The position numbers and the translations under genes are program-made. The notes beneath the pieces were generated by a model. That model saw nothing but the letters and a program-made list of their open reading frames with translations. It had not been told where the DNA came from and did not search any database. From Bidens hawaiensis (lineage: Eukaryota; Streptophyta; Magnoliopsida; Asterales; Asteraceae): a stretch of DNA of 64,000 nt. Below are positions 32,783-45,077 of the stretch, in pieces; position 1 is the stretch's first letter, and each line of letters begins with the position of its first letter. The stretch lies in assembly GCA_021521415.1 (NCBI GenBank), contig JAIQDT010004984.1, forward strand, positions 62,001-126,000. The letters run 5' to 3'.

Positions 32783-33960
32783 ATGCCTCCACTAAGACGC
32801 CAACCGCGCAAGAACTCCACCCGAAGCATGGCTGCTTTCGTCTTCAAACAAATAGCCGCGGTATTCCCGAACTTTTAACCCAAATACAAGCTACTCAACC
32901 CATTGTCGCACCCGTTGAACCCAAACCCGCATCCTACTGTTATAAACAACTTACTAGTGCTAATCCAACCGAGTTCGTTGGTGCAAACTGTGCGACTACC
33001 TTGTTGCAATGGTTTAAAAAAATGGAGAGTGTGTTTCGACACAGCGAGTGCCCCGATGCAAAAAAGACAAATTTCGCTTCGAGCATGTTTAAGGGAACTG
33101 CTCTTACATGGTGGGGTAGTGTTATGCACCTCCAAGGGACGGAAACGACTATGACGCTTCCATGGTCCCAACTCAAAGAACTCATGATGAAAAAGTTATG
33201 TCCCAAACACGAGCTCCAAAAGCTCGAAGAGGAATTTTGGAACTTGAAGCAAGAAAGTGGTGATAACTCCGCCTACTCACACCGTTTTCATGAATTGTGC
33301 ATCCTCGTTCCTCATTTGGTTACCCCCGTCGGAAAGAGAACTTGACAAATACATCGGGGGTTTACCTATGCAAATCCGGGACTCAGTAATGAGTAGCAAA
33401 CCCGCGAACCTTGAGGACGCTAATACTTTAGCCGGTGCGCTATCTGAGAACCATGTCAAAGCAGGTACCCTAACTCTCAAGAAGATAAGTGATACAAGCA
33501 AAACCGAACCCGCACAACAAGCCAAAGTTGACCAACCACCTCAAGCCATCAACTACTCAAACTCTTCCCGCCATAACAACAAAAAAGAAACCCAAAACTA
33601 ATCACCGAAACTATGCTGTTACCCAACCACAACCTCAACAACAACCCCAAGCTCCGCCACAAATTCGAAAACCCTATACCGGTACCTTCCAACTATGCAA
33701 CAATTGCCAACTTCACCACCTGTCTCACTTGCCTTGTCTCCATTGCACTCTTTGCAACCGTTTCGGTCATCTAAACACCACATGTTGATCCGCACAACGT
33801 ACTCAAGCCAATCAACCAAGAACCACACCATAAAATTCCCAAAACCGCTTTGCACCATACCCACAAAACCCTCCTCAACAACCCCGAGTTTTTTTTAACT
33901 GTGGCGATCACAATCATTTCCGCAACAATTGTCCCCGCCTCGCTTATGCTAACCAAGCCC
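32783..33960 (+). pseudogene. RLG-C gag
   Basis: Starts MPPLRRQPRKNSTRSMAAFV at 32783, a start style common in this lineage. A frameshift near 32870 leads to the capsid core (LLQWFKKMESVF, ALTWWGSVMHLQG). A further shift near 33340 leads to YIGGLPMQIRDSVM and a Gln/Pro/Asn-rich linker. Two zinc knuckles follow: CTLCNRFGHLNTTC (about 33746-33787) and a CX2CX4HX4C motif around 33899-33940. At least three frame changes and several stops make it non-functional. Confidence 0.8.
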
Positions 33961-34133
33961 AAACCTTAACCGTACCTTACTATTAAACCCAAGCCTACCA
34001 AGTCCAAACCTACCAAACTCAACTTCCCCAACTAAATGCACCAGTCATCCAACCCATACAAGCCATCCAAGCACCACCTCTTCCTCCCCCTCAAGTACCT
34101 CAAGTAAACCTCGGTAATCAAGGACGAGGCTTT

Positions 34134-34480
34134 ATGATGAATGCTAATCAAGCTCAAGTGGCAAACGATGTGTTGAACGGTATGTTTTTAGTGAACCAAC
34201 ATTTGGCTTCTATTTTATTTGATACGGGTGCCGATAGAAGTTTTATTTCTTTGAAATTTGAGTCTAAACTTGCCGTGCCTCGAACCAAGCTTTTTCGACC
34301 GTTTTCCGTCGAAGTCGCCAATGGAAATTCCATCACCATCAACTATGTCGTCAGTGATTGTACTCTCCATCTCTCTAATCATAAATTCTCCATCGATATC
34401 ATCTCGATGCAAATGGGAAGTTTCGATGTAATAGTAGGCATGGATTGGTTATCTTTGCACCTCGCCGAAGTCGTTTGATT
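34134..34480 (+). pseudogene. RLG-C aspartic protease
   Basis: Carries the active-site motif ILFDTGADRSFISLKF and the C-terminal FDVIVGMDWLSLHLAEVV. The spacing matches the protease of RLG-B. Ends in a stop, and a second stop follows within a few codons. Confidence 0.85.
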
Positions 34481-34562
34481 CGATAAATTCATTTGAATTC
34501 CTCTTGGTAACGGTAAAGTTCTCAAATTCTTCGGCAAAACAACTTCTAGAAGGCTAAATCTC

Positions 34563-35910
34563 ATGTCGTGCTCTCAATCGCAAAAATACTTATGCCAAAA
34601 GTATGTTCCATTCCTAGCCCATGCGGTGGTAAAATACAACAAGGAAAGAAAAATCCAAGATATCTCTATTGTTTGTGATTTCCTCGACGTCTTTCCCGAA
34701 GATGTCACCGGTCTTCCACCCGTTCGTCTGGTTGAATTTCGAATCGATCTTGTGCCCGACGCAATGCCCGTGCCAAGGCTCCTTATCGTTTAGCGCCGTC
34801 GGAAATGCAAGAATTGTCAAACCAAATCGAAGAACTTTCTGATAGAGGCTTCATTCGTCCAAGCCCTTCTCCTTGGGGCGCTCCCATCCTCTTCGTGAAA
34901 AAGAAAGATGGTTAGTTTCGCATGTGCATCGATTATCGAGAACTTAACAAACTCACTATTAAAAATCGTTATCCTTTGCCACAAATCGACGATCTCTTCG
35001 ACCAACTTCAAGGCGCAACTTGTTTCTTAAAAATTGATCTTCGATTGGGTTATCATCAATTGCGTGTTTGCGAAGAAGACATTCCAAAAACCGCTTTCCG
35101 TACTCGATATGGACATTTTGAATTTTTGTTCATGCCATTCGGTTTAACCAATGCACCCGCGGTGTTTATGGATCTCATGAACCGCGTTTGCAAACCATTC
35201 CTTGATAAATTCGTTATTGTCTTTATTGATGACATGATGTATCTTTTCCAAGAACATGAGCATAACTTGCGTTTCATTTTCGAGCTCCTTAGAAACGAAT
35301 GACTCTAGGCCAAATTCTCTAAGTGTGAATTTTGGCTAGAGGAGGTTAAATTTTAGGGACATATCATAATCGACAAAGGTATTCATGTTGATCTCGCTAA
35401 AAGTGAGGCCGTTAAGGATTGGAAAACTCCAACGACTCCCACAGAAATTCGATCCTTCCTCGGTTTTCCCGGATGTTATCGACGATTCATTCGAAACTTT
35501 TCCAAAATCTTTTTACCTCTCACCTCCCTTAATCATAAAGTAAAACCATTCGATTGGGGATAAAAACAAGAGGAAGCCTTTCTTACTCTCAAGGACATGC
35601 TTTGCAAGCTCCCGTTCTAACCCTTCCCGACGATAACGACGATTTTGTTATATTTTGCGACGCATCTCATCAAGGTCTTGGTTGTGTTCTCATGCAACGA
35701 GGTCAAGTCATCGCTTACGCATCAAGGAATCTTAAGGTAAACAAGAACATTTGCACGACTCATCATCTCGAACTTGGTGCCTTTGTTTTCTCTCTCAAAA
35801 TCTGGAGACATTACCTTTATGGTACAAAATGTGTTGTGTTTACCAACCATAAAAGCCTTCAATATATTTTTGACCAAAAATATCTCAACATGAGACAACA
35901 ATGATAGGCC
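34563..35910 (+). pseudogene. RLG-C reverse transcriptase and RNase H
   Basis: RT motifs: VFPEDVTGLPPVR, a frameshift near 34770, [50 protein letters not shown], and catalytic FIDDMMY. The wild-type downstream sequence is replaced by stops near 35300-35360. RNase H follows with [18 protein letters not shown] and FTNHKSLQYIF, where the usual Asp before H is Asn. It has several in-frame stops. Confidence 0.88.
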
Positions 35911-37020
35911 GAATTACTTAGTGATTACGATTGCGAAATTCTCTACCATCCTGGTAAAGTGAATGTTGTCGCCGACGCCTTAAGTCGAAAGGTTAATGTT
36001 AAATCCGTTTTGCTTTTAAGAGTTGTTCAAAATGATCTTCAAATCTGTATCTTTCAAGCTCAGCGTACCTCTGTTAAAGAAGGTAACATGTACGACGAAG
36101 TGTCATGTGGAGCCGAACTTAAACTCGAAACTAAACCCGATGGTCTTTTGTATTTTCTCAATCGTTTGTGGATTCCCGATCGCGATGACCTTCGTACTTA
36201 TATACTCGACGAAGCTCACAATTCGCGGTATTTCGTTCATCTCGGTGCGGATAAAATGCATTTAGATCTTCATGCTACCTATTGGTGGCCGACTATGAAA
36301 AAGGACGTAGTGGTGTATGTATCTAAATGTCTTACTTCGCTTAAAAGTCAAAGCTGAACATCAAAAACCTTTTGGTCTACTCGAGCAACCACCGATTCCC
36401 TTTTGGAAATGGGAAGACATAGCTATGGACTTTATCACTAAACTACCCAATACCCAAAAAGGAAATGATAGTATTTGAGTGATCAGCGATCGTTTAACCA
36501 AGTCTGCTCATTTCACTCCGATCCGTGAGAAGTATTCTGTCGAGCAACTTGCTCAAATCTATGTTCGGGAAATTGTGTGCCGACACGGTTTACCATTGAC
36601 TATCATCTCCGATTGCGATGCTCGTTTTACTTCTCATTTTTCAGATCACTTCAAGAAGCCTTGGGAGCACCTCTCGATCTTAGCACCGCTTACCATCCTC
36701 AAACGGACGGACAATCCGAACGTACAATTCAAACTCTCGAGGATATGCTACGAGCATGTGTTCTTGATTTCGGTGGAACTTGGGATTCTCACATTCCTTT
36801 CATTGAGTTTTCTTATAATAACACTTTCCATTCTAGCATCGGTAGGGCTCCTTTCGAAGCTCTTTATGGTCGTAAATGTCGTTCTCTGATTAGTTGGAAC
36901 GAAATCGGTGAAGCTCAAATCACGGGACCTGAAATGGTTCAAGAAGCAACCAACGTTATCGATCAAATCTCCTAGCCGCTTGAAGTCGTCAAAATAGTTA
37001 AGGCGACAAATGGCGAAAAC
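35911..37020 (+). pseudogene. RLG-C integrase
   Basis: The N-terminal HHCC domain is degraded: KCLTSLK has Ser where the last zinc Cys is expected. Catalytic segments are recognisable: DFITKLPN (followed by a stop near 36478), IISDCDARFTSHF, and after a one-base shift [15 protein letters not shown] with the Glu. The [11 protein letters not shown] and later GPFKIL modules follow with stops between. Confidence 0.85.
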
Positions 37021-37470
37021 CGATCAAATTCAATGTTGACGATTTTGTCCTTCTAAAAGTATCTCCTTGGAAGGGGGTAGTCTGTTTTGGAAAGAAGGGA
37101 AAAGTAGCTCCTCGTTTCGTAGGACCTTTCAAGATCCTCGAAAGGGTTGGGAAAGTAGCTTTTCGACTTGAACTACCGACGTATCTTACCGGTGTTCATC
37201 CAACTTTTCATGTTTCAAATCTTAAAAAGTGCTTAACCGAGGGTAATCTGCAAATACCTCTCGAATAAATTCATGTCGATGAGTCGATGATCATGGTTGA
37301 ATGACCCGTTGAGATCATGGATCGCAACGAAAAGAAAACCAAGCGTAGTCGTATTCACTTAGTCAAAGTTTGTTGGGAATCACGGCGCGACGTGGAGTTC
37401 ACTTGGGAACAAGAAGACACAATGAAGGAGAAGCATCCACACCTGTTTGCATCATCATCTTCATCTTAAT
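37021..37470 (+). pseudogene. RLG-C integrase tail and chromodomain
   Basis: Contains recognisable segments equivalent to [14 protein letters not shown] and then a chromodomain-like RSRIHLVKVCWESRRDVEFT-type tail ending near the codons for HPHLF. Stops interrupt it. It confirms placement among chromoviruses. Confidence 0.75.
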
Positions 37471-37490
37471 TTTGGGACGAAATTTCCTAA

Positions 37491-37502
37491 AGCAGGGGAA
37501 AC
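37491..37502 (+). promoter_or_regulatory. RLG-C polypurine tract
   Basis: AGCAGGGGAAAC sits directly before the 3' LTR start TGTGAAATTC. Confidence 0.75.
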
Positions 37503-39504
37503 TGTGAAATTCAACAATTTCGGGTTACCTTTGTATTTGTTTTATTATGTAAACCCGACCCATTTTGTAACCCGAACTCTTCGATATAATCAAAATGATG
37601 GATTTAAAGTTACATATTTGTTTTATACTTGTCGGGTCTCAAAAATACCCTTTTCGGTCTTTAAAATGCCTTTAAAACGACTTAAAACTAACTTCGGGGG
37701 CCTAAATCGTCAATTATCAAAAGCTGGAACCAAATTTCCCCCCAGGGGCCCCGCGCCGCGTGACCAACCTCCTCCTTGCGGCCGCGCAGCACCTAGGCAG
37801 GTCTGCTGCATGTTTGTTTGTTTTTTATGCTTTACACCCGATTATCCAAATCCGATTTTTACGTATTAAACCTCTTGCATAACCCCTTAAGTCGTATCAT
37901 ATATATACAAGACCCTCATCTTCATAATTCCCTGCTCATACTTCATCTTCTCTCTCAAAATTCAAGTTTCTTAAGGTTGTTTTTCATTGTTCTTGGAAGT
38001 TTGACTTTCAAAAGTCAAACTGACCATTATACTTGATTCAAACTAACATATTAATACTTATAAATTGTGATACAACATATATATAATATACACCTCTTGT
38101 TACCTTTGGTGGTTACTTCTCCGGTCTCGGTCGGTGGAGTGTCGGGCCTCGTAAGACAAGGCTTTATGGATACTTTTGTGGTCCTTAATACATATATATA
38201 ATTATATAAATTGTTTATTCTTACTAACCATGTTTAACTTCTGCTCATTTTAGTTTGTATATCATATTTATGAGGTTCTATGGTTATGGGTTTGAAGAGA
38301 CTAGCCTCGGATTAACCGTAAATAGCTCCAAACCGTAAACCGAAATTGTTTACTAGTTTTGTTAAATAATTGTATAAACATGTTTTATGTTAGATTTAAG
38401 TTTCAAAAATCTATTTTATGAGTTCCATAGTTATGGGTTTGTAGAATCTAACCTCGTTCTTGACCCGAAACAAGATCCGAACCGAAAACCGAACTTTTGT
38501 TTAAAGACTTTATTGTCAACTTTTCGGTTGTAAAACTTAAGTATCGTCATTTATAAATTATTATACAAGTTCCTTGATGTTTGGACATGTGGTAACCATT
38601 CTTGATCTTATTCCAAGTTGGAAACCGAACCAAACCGAACTAAACCGATTTTACTCTCTTAAGACACATAAGTACGTTTCTAGCTATCAAGACTTGTATA
38701 TTTATTTTAAAATACTTTATAAACTGACTTTAATTATTTTCTTAAAGTACTTGGAATGTTGAATCCAACTTGATCTTACAACAAAGTTTGGACCGACAAA
38801 ACCGAACACTTACTTAACGGACGTTGTTAGTTCTAAAACAATAGAACTACATACTTGGTTAAGTCTTATTAAAATTTATTGATTTATCTCATAACATTCA
38901 TTATTTTGGAAAGTTGACTTTGGGTTTGACCAATTATCAAGACCCGAATTAACAACCCGAACACTCGTTAAAAACCCGTTTTAGTATCTATATTATAAAG
39001 GGACTTGCATTCCTGCACTTTTACCCACCTTATTACTTAACATAGGTTGAGTAAATATTAAGGCTAGATACTTTAACCCGGTTTCGAGTAAACTTATATT
39101 TTTAAAGGACTATTGTTATAATTTCTTAAACATTTACATTTTAAACTTAAACTTTAATTGTTTACATTTCTCATCATTTATTTTTATTTAAAGACTTCCA
39201 AGACTACTTTTCTAATATAAGACTTCTTTTCTTTAAGGCTTTGTTCGTTAAACTCGTCGTTCCGGTTAATCTCCAAATCACCAATCTTTCAAGTTTATTA
39301 CTTGAACGTGAGTACTTTCATCCCCCGTTTTTCCATCTTTCGTTTTGGGGGTGATATTGCATACCTATTCAAATTAAATGTTTTATACTTGAGTCTTAAA
39401 CCACAAACTTTGTTGTATACCTTAAATAAATGCTCGATTTGGTGTTATATGCTTGCATGCTTAAATGCTAATGTGTTTACCGCTTTTGGCTGGTTAATTC
39501 ATAA
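37503..39504 (+). mobile_element. RLG-C 3' LTR, left part only
   Basis: Matches 28766-30754 of the 5' LTR with many substitutions. It stops at GATTCATAA-like sequence, where RLC-D begins. The missing right part (about 560 bp ending GGTGTGACA) does not reappear after RLC-D. Confidence 0.88.
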
Positions 39505-40558
39505 TGTCGGTCCCGTAAATTGATCACTCAAACTCACAATAAATGTAACGTCGGAATCAGAAACAAACAGAATTGTTGCTTAAAGACTAATAAATGTAAC
39601 AGACACAAACAATAAATCAAAAGATTTCCATTTATAGAAAGGTTTCATACAAATGTAAATCGATTAGGGTTTCTTGTAAGGAATGTTTATCCGTACTAAT
39701 CTTAGGACAACCGTCACACTTACTCAGGAATATTCGGTAGGTCTGAAAAGTGTAAAGTGGCAAACCCGTGGTAGGCGTGCCCTAAATTATTCTATTTATA
39801 GGCATGCCACCATTTGACAACTGTCATTCCTTCTAGAAACCTTAATGATAGGTATATAATCATATTACATATTCAAAAATATACTAAGTGTAAAAACAGG
39901 TCTTCCGGGTAGGCTTTGTGCCTTTTGTTTTCTTCGAGCAGACCTGGTAACCTTGAAGTGTGCTGGTGAACAGTTCTCCGGGTAGACTTTACTTAGAGTA
40001 TGTTCCTTAGAAAATACTCACCTAGCAGACTTCAATCTTCTTGACCATAGCAGACTTTGCCCGATAAGATCTAACGAGCAAACTTGTTCTTCAGAGATCC
40101 TTTCACTCTTTTTTTATGAAAAACTTATTAGCAAAACCAAGTGTGTTGGTAACACTGTAGCTTGCTCGGAGTTGAACCTTGCCCGATGAAGTCCTTAGGA
40201 TAATTCTTTATCAACTTTCATCAAGCATGCTCGGACCACTATTTTATTAAAGAATACCTTGCTAGATCTTCCAAATACTTGGCTTCAAAAGCTTGATTAG
40301 ACAAGAGCCTACTCGGAAGTAAACCTTGCTTAGCTATGTAGAACAACCTCCTAGACATAGTGAACCCTGCTCGGATTGATGCTAAAGAAGACTTCAAGAA
40401 GATAACCTTGCCCGAAAGGCAAAATACCTTTGTAGGACAAGTAAAACCTTGCTGGGAGGTCCAAGTGTGCTCGGTTTCCATACTTAGCCATTTCTGGGGA
40501 GTGTTGAGAAGATTCCAATCTCCCTTAAGTCATATCAAGTCAAATCTTTGACTCAACA
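39505..40558 (-). mobile_element. RLC-D 3' LTR
   Basis: In plus orientation starts TGTCGGTCCCG and ends TGACTCAACA, 1054 bp. Left flank CATAA (39500-39504) would be the target duplication, but the right flank of the element is lost. About 75 bp is deleted near 39545 relative to the other copies. It carries about a dozen copies of CCTTGCTCGGA-like words between 39950 and 40480. Confidence 0.85.
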
Positions 40559-40568
40559 ATCTCCCCTA
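40559..40568 (-). promoter_or_regulatory. RLC-D polypurine tract
   Basis: The minus strand reads CTAGGGGAGAT immediately before the 3' LTR. Confidence 0.75.
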
Positions 40569-40724
40569 GATTGGAACACCTCAGTTGTCCCAAAACACCT
40601 CTAAGGTTACATACACTTAGTCAAAATACATATCAAATCAAAATCAAATTACATACCAAAGAATATTACAACTCATAAATTGTCATAGGGAGATTTCAAA
40701 TTCATCCTATTCTAAGTTGCATCT

Positions 40725-42451
40725 TTATCTTCTTGAGCACATGATTTCAGCAGCCTTTTGCTGAAATAATGCAATTTCCATGTGGTGTGGATGTTGAGGG
40801 GACAAATTCCATTTTATGATTTCCTCAAGATCCTCAGCACAAAGAAGTTCCAAATCAGACTCACTTGAGATAAAGTGGCTCATAGAGTCGTTTGTGTTTC
40901 TCATCAGAAACCTTCCATTTCTGTCATCATAAAGTATGTTTTCAATTTTGTTGCACTCTTTGACGATAGAAAGCGGTTGGCTTGCAAAACTTGGGTTCTC
41001 AATCACTGAATATTTTCCATTTGAACTTTTTAACCAGTTCAGACAGGGGAAACCCAATTTTGCTTGATCCTTTAAATATTTCAATAGTTCAAGCTGTTGC
41101 ACACTGATAGACCTATGTCTTACATGATAATCAGATATGTGCAGTGCAACAATCACAGTCAACTACTCTAGGTTGAAATTTCTGAAGTCGAATTTGGAGT
41201 AGATTTTCTCAACTTCTCCATTTTCCATCAGAACATTCAGATGTTCAGTCCTAGAATCATAAAATATTCCGTCTGGCATAATGTTGCAGTTGACTGGAGA
41301 ACTTTTGGCTTTTGCTTCAGCTTTAAAAAAGGTTCATCCATCTTCAAGATTATCTGTTTTGATTTCATTTGAGTAGCCATTGTCCTTTTTCTCTTTGTAG
41401 TGTTCAGTTTGGAGACAGATGACTTTGACTTCTCACAGAATACCTTTACTTTGGCTTTCCTAGTCTTTGATAGATTAAACATCTTCTTGGATATTCCTTT
41501 GTTTTTACCATCTAGAGATTGAGCATTGTCCTTCCCTTGACTTGTTAATTTTCCTTTTATCCTTTTAAAGCTGCTCATAATCTCTTTCTTTATCACGACT
41601 TTGACTGTGTCAAAAGGAATCCCATTTTTCCCAAGAAACTTCAGTTTCCCACCATACTTGCGCAAAAATGTTTGAATTTCCTTTTGTTCTTTCAACTCAT
41701 CTTTCCTTCTCAAGTCTTCATTTACTAACTCATTGTTTTTATTGTCTTTTCATCATTTAAGACCTGTGAAATTTTGTCAATTACAAAGTCTAGTTTTACT
41801 TTCACCTCTATTTCTGATTCTTCCTTTTTAATCAGCTTGAGTAAAGATACTAGCACTCCGTTTAGTATTTCTTCATCATTTAAACACTTTTCGATTACAG
41901 CTTGTGGGACATCCTTCTGATTTTATTTGTTCGAATCATCCCTTGATTTCTTCTTAGCTTCAAACTGTTTCAACATTTCTCTTTGTTCATTAAATTCCTC
42001 ATTAGTCAATAGTTGATTCAAATATTTTCTGTCTTGCATCTTTATCATTCTTTGCTCATATATCTTTTGGGCTTTAACTTTGATTCATCAATGTCCAAGA
42101 TTTTGGCGAATTAATGGTCTGTATCTTTTCAGTGTCATAAGAAATTTCTTTTCCCTTGAGCTTCTTTCTTTCATTATCTTGATATTCTTCTTCTTTTGGA
42201 AGGTTTGCATTTTCATCATCTGAGACGTTGTCATCATAAATTGACAGAATATTTAATGCATTCTCCCCCTGGATCAGTGAGTTCTCCCCCTGTTTTGTGG
42301 CAGCTGAGGTCTTCTCAACCTCAGTCCTTAGGGTTTGAACTTTCTTTAAAGCTTTCTCCAGATCCTCCTCAAATTCTGATAAATGAGTTTCGTAGCAGTC
42401 GGAACAACCCGAGATGTGATTCATTTTTGGATCTGTAGTCAAGAAATACAC
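40725..42451 (-). pseudogene. RLC-D downstream ORF (envelope-like position)
   Basis: Three open stretches (42451-42074, 41713-41237, 41162-40725) separated by stops and shifts lie between pol and the 3' LTR. The first starts MYFLTTDPKMNHISGCSDCY, has a CxxC and a likely coiled coil (FEEDLEKALKKVQTLRTEVE), then acidic sequence. The middle is Lys/Ser-rich. The last is a moderately acidic C-terminal domain ending AAEIMCSRR. No transmembrane helix or signal peptide is seen. Position matches the extra ORF of Sireviruses and the larger ORF of RLC-E, but sequence homology between the two is not evident by eye. Function unknown. Confidence 0.6.
42263..42292 (-). repeat. Two polypurine-tract-like copies inside the RLC-D downstream ORF
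   Basis: The minus strand has CAGGGGGAG twice (42284-42292 and 42263-42271), resembling the tract before the LTRs of this branch. RLC-E has the same arrangement. Confidence 0.7.
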
Positions 42452-42879
42452 AGAGAAAGTGTGTTAGTTAGATAGACATTCAAATCTTGTTAAAATATTA
42501 TCAATTAAAGAGAATAAAAGATTAGAATGTTTCTATTCAAACCGTTTTCTTGAACAGTGTAGATACCTACACAGCACAAACAATGAGAGTTTAATCTGAA
42601 ATGAGACTGCTTTAAATATAACATAATTCATTAATGAGACAAGTAAATTGTCGTATGTGATGAAACCGACTTGTCATTAAAGTACAATTATTTTATTGGT
42701 GGAAAGAAAAGTTTCTGAAAAGGTTCTTATGATTCTTTCTTTTCTTTTGCACGCCAGGTTTTAAAGGTGTTTTGTCATTTTGTTCATAAATTTGTTCACC
42801 CGCAAGTAAAGTATGTTTGTCACCAGGCATTTCAGAATGGTTCAGATATTATAAAGTTAAAATTAAATCTAAGAGATAA

Positions 42880-43890
42880 AGTGAAGGAAGCTTACTCGAG
42901 ATACAAGATTGCTCGAGAAATGAATCACAAGACAAATAATCAAGTATAAAGTATCAAATAGGCAACCTTTCCAGGAATCAGTTAAGATCCCCAAATAAAA
43001 TATCTCAGACATACTTCTAATACAAATCTTGCTAGAATATCTCAACCTATCACAAACCTTACCCGAATATGTCAAAAAGTTCACAAATATTCAGTCAATT
43101 ATACTTTGAAAACAAAGTATGCTTGAAAACTTCAAGAATACAAAGTGTTCTAGAAAGGAATTCTAAACACAAAGTGTACTCGAAAAGCAAAGATTTTGAA
43201 ATTACCAAGTATGTTAAGAGAACATTTGAAAATTTCAAAGTGTACTCGTAACATAAAGTGTCCCCGGGAAACAAGGTTTACATGAAAACACTTGTAATTT
43301 CCAAGAATCATATTCACAAATAACACATAGCTTGCTAGAATGAGTTCAAATAGTAAAACAAACACCTAAGTATGCTATAAAGTCTGAAATCATATAAAGC
43401 TTGCTGGAAGTAACGTATTCAATCACAAAGCATGCTAGTATGACTTAAACAACCTATAAAATAGTTAAGTTTGCTAGAAAGTTTAGAAATCAAAAAAGCT
43501 TGTTAGGGAACAGTAACATATCAAATAGCTTGCTAGTAAACAGCTTGTACTTCTAAACAAAACAATAAAGTGTGCTAGACAATACCAACAATATAAAAGC
43601 ATGCTAGAATTATCATATTCAACATTTAAGATGCAAAGCTTGCTAGAAATAAGTCAAATATCTTACAAAACAGTTAAGTGTGCTAGAAAAACTTGAACTT
43701 GTTAAAGCTTTCTAGTACTATCATATTCAAATTTCAAGTATGCTCGAAGGGGTTACACTTCAACTAAAACATTCTAGTCTACCCGAGATAATGTAAAACA
43801 TCAAAGCATGCTCGAAATTGATAAACTTAGACAAACAATATCTAAGTGTGCTCGGGAAGGTTGAAAACATTAAACCTTACCCGAAAATAC
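42880..43890 (-). repeat. Array of AAGCTTGCTAGAA-like words in RLC-D
   Basis: More than 20 degenerate copies of AARYTTGCTMGAA occur every 30-50 bases, for example near 43327, 43395, 43505, 43630, 43680, 43740, 43803 and 43850. Related CCTTGCTCGGA words fill the element's LTR. Confidence 0.75.
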
Positions 43891-44631
43891 ATATTCAAAC
43901 CTTTTGAAGGTAAAATGCAACACTTTTTGACTTAAACCAAATATCAAACATATTTATCTTTAAAAATCATTGTTTAAGAGCAAATTGTGCATTAAGAGAT
44001 CAAATTTCAGTCATATTTCCTTTCAAAACAATTTCTTTCTTTTTCTGAAAATATCTCAGTCATGGGATCATATTGACTAAATAGCTTCTCAATACTTCAT
44101 TCTCAACATTATTATGACATATTAGACAGGTTAACAACAGGTCTAGACTTATCATGAATTTCATCTCTTTGGTGATATGATTAAGGTTCAACAAATATGC
44201 ATAATACTAAATGGATAACACGTATTGTATTTTGATGATCCATATCTATTCTCAAGGCTTATTTGGCTTTCTCCAAATCACCCCGAATTGACTCCGACCC
44301 CCGGATATATGATCAAAACCTTTTAATGACCGAACATTTTAAAATTTAGATATTTCATTTCAAGTCTTACAAACATATTTGAGGTTGAACGTTGGACTTA
44401 TAGGCCACACTAGTTGGACTTACATGCCAATCATTCGGAATGTTTAAAGGACTTATATGATTGCCTCCACCCCTGTAGTTCTATTATTAAACCTCATGTT
44501 TGCAAATTTCTTTATAAAACTTTGTGAACATTTGTCAACTTTTGGTTGAGTAAATATTTGAAATAATGTTGTTCACATTGGTTCTTTGTCATTCTCAATA
44601 AAGATATTTCATTTTTGGCAACCAAATACCA

Positions 44632-44700
44632 ACGGGCTCGTGTATGACTGGATATTCACTTTTCTGCCTATTATTTGAAAAGATGTATCTTGGAACATGC
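44632..44700 (-). other. Noncoding block shared by RLC-D and RLC-E
   Basis: ACGGGCTCGTGTATGACTGG here is identical to 61781-61800. The match continues with TTTTCTGCCTAT, AAAGAT and TGGAGACATGCA-like words. Both lie between pol and the motif array. The flanking DNA is much less alike. Confidence 0.85.
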
Positions 44701-45077
44701 ATACACAATAATGTAACTCCACATTAAGCTTAGCAGTTTCCTTATGTTTATATCACTTTAGATTTTACACATCATGGGAAAGCAACCATACATGTCATGA
44801 ATGTACTAGGGTACTTATCTAGATATCATACACATTCACCGATCATTATCCAAAGTAACGGAAACACCTAGGATATACAGTTAATCAATTAAGCACATAT
44901 CAGTGAACAGCAAACAAAATCACATTCAAACGTAACAATTTGTAGATCCTCTACCATAATAGTCAATTAGCACATAGTGGCACACACATTACACAAAAAC
45001 TCATCAAGACTTTAAAAAGATAGTCAGTTTGCACAACAAGCACACACCATTAATCAGATTTCATTAGAGTTGATCAT

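Larger units (their letters stand above)
28766..39504 (+). mobile_element. RLG-C: Tekay-like gypsy retrotransposon, 3' LTR interrupted
   Basis: 5' LTR, primer site, structured leader, gag, protease, RT, RNase H, integrase, chromodomain, polypurine tract and the first two kilobases of the 3' LTR are present in order. The 3' LTR is cut at 39504 by RLC-D and its remainder was not found in the window. The LTR pair is visibly diverged and coding regions have many lesions, so it is older than RLG-B. Its post-primer-site leader matches RLG-A. Confidence 0.9.
42452..45072 (-). other. RLC-D noncoding spacer between pol and the downstream ORF
   Basis: No credible gene. 42880-43890 holds an irregular array of a short word (see repeat). 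44632-44700 is a block conserved with RLC-E. The remainder is AT-rich. GAGTTGATCAT at 45067-45077 is the continuation of pol beyond the solo LTR. Confidence 0.7.

Noticed and set aside
42880..43890. CRISPR-like or satellite array
   Set aside because: Repeats are degenerate 13-mers at irregular spacing inside a copia spacer, with no fixed unit length.
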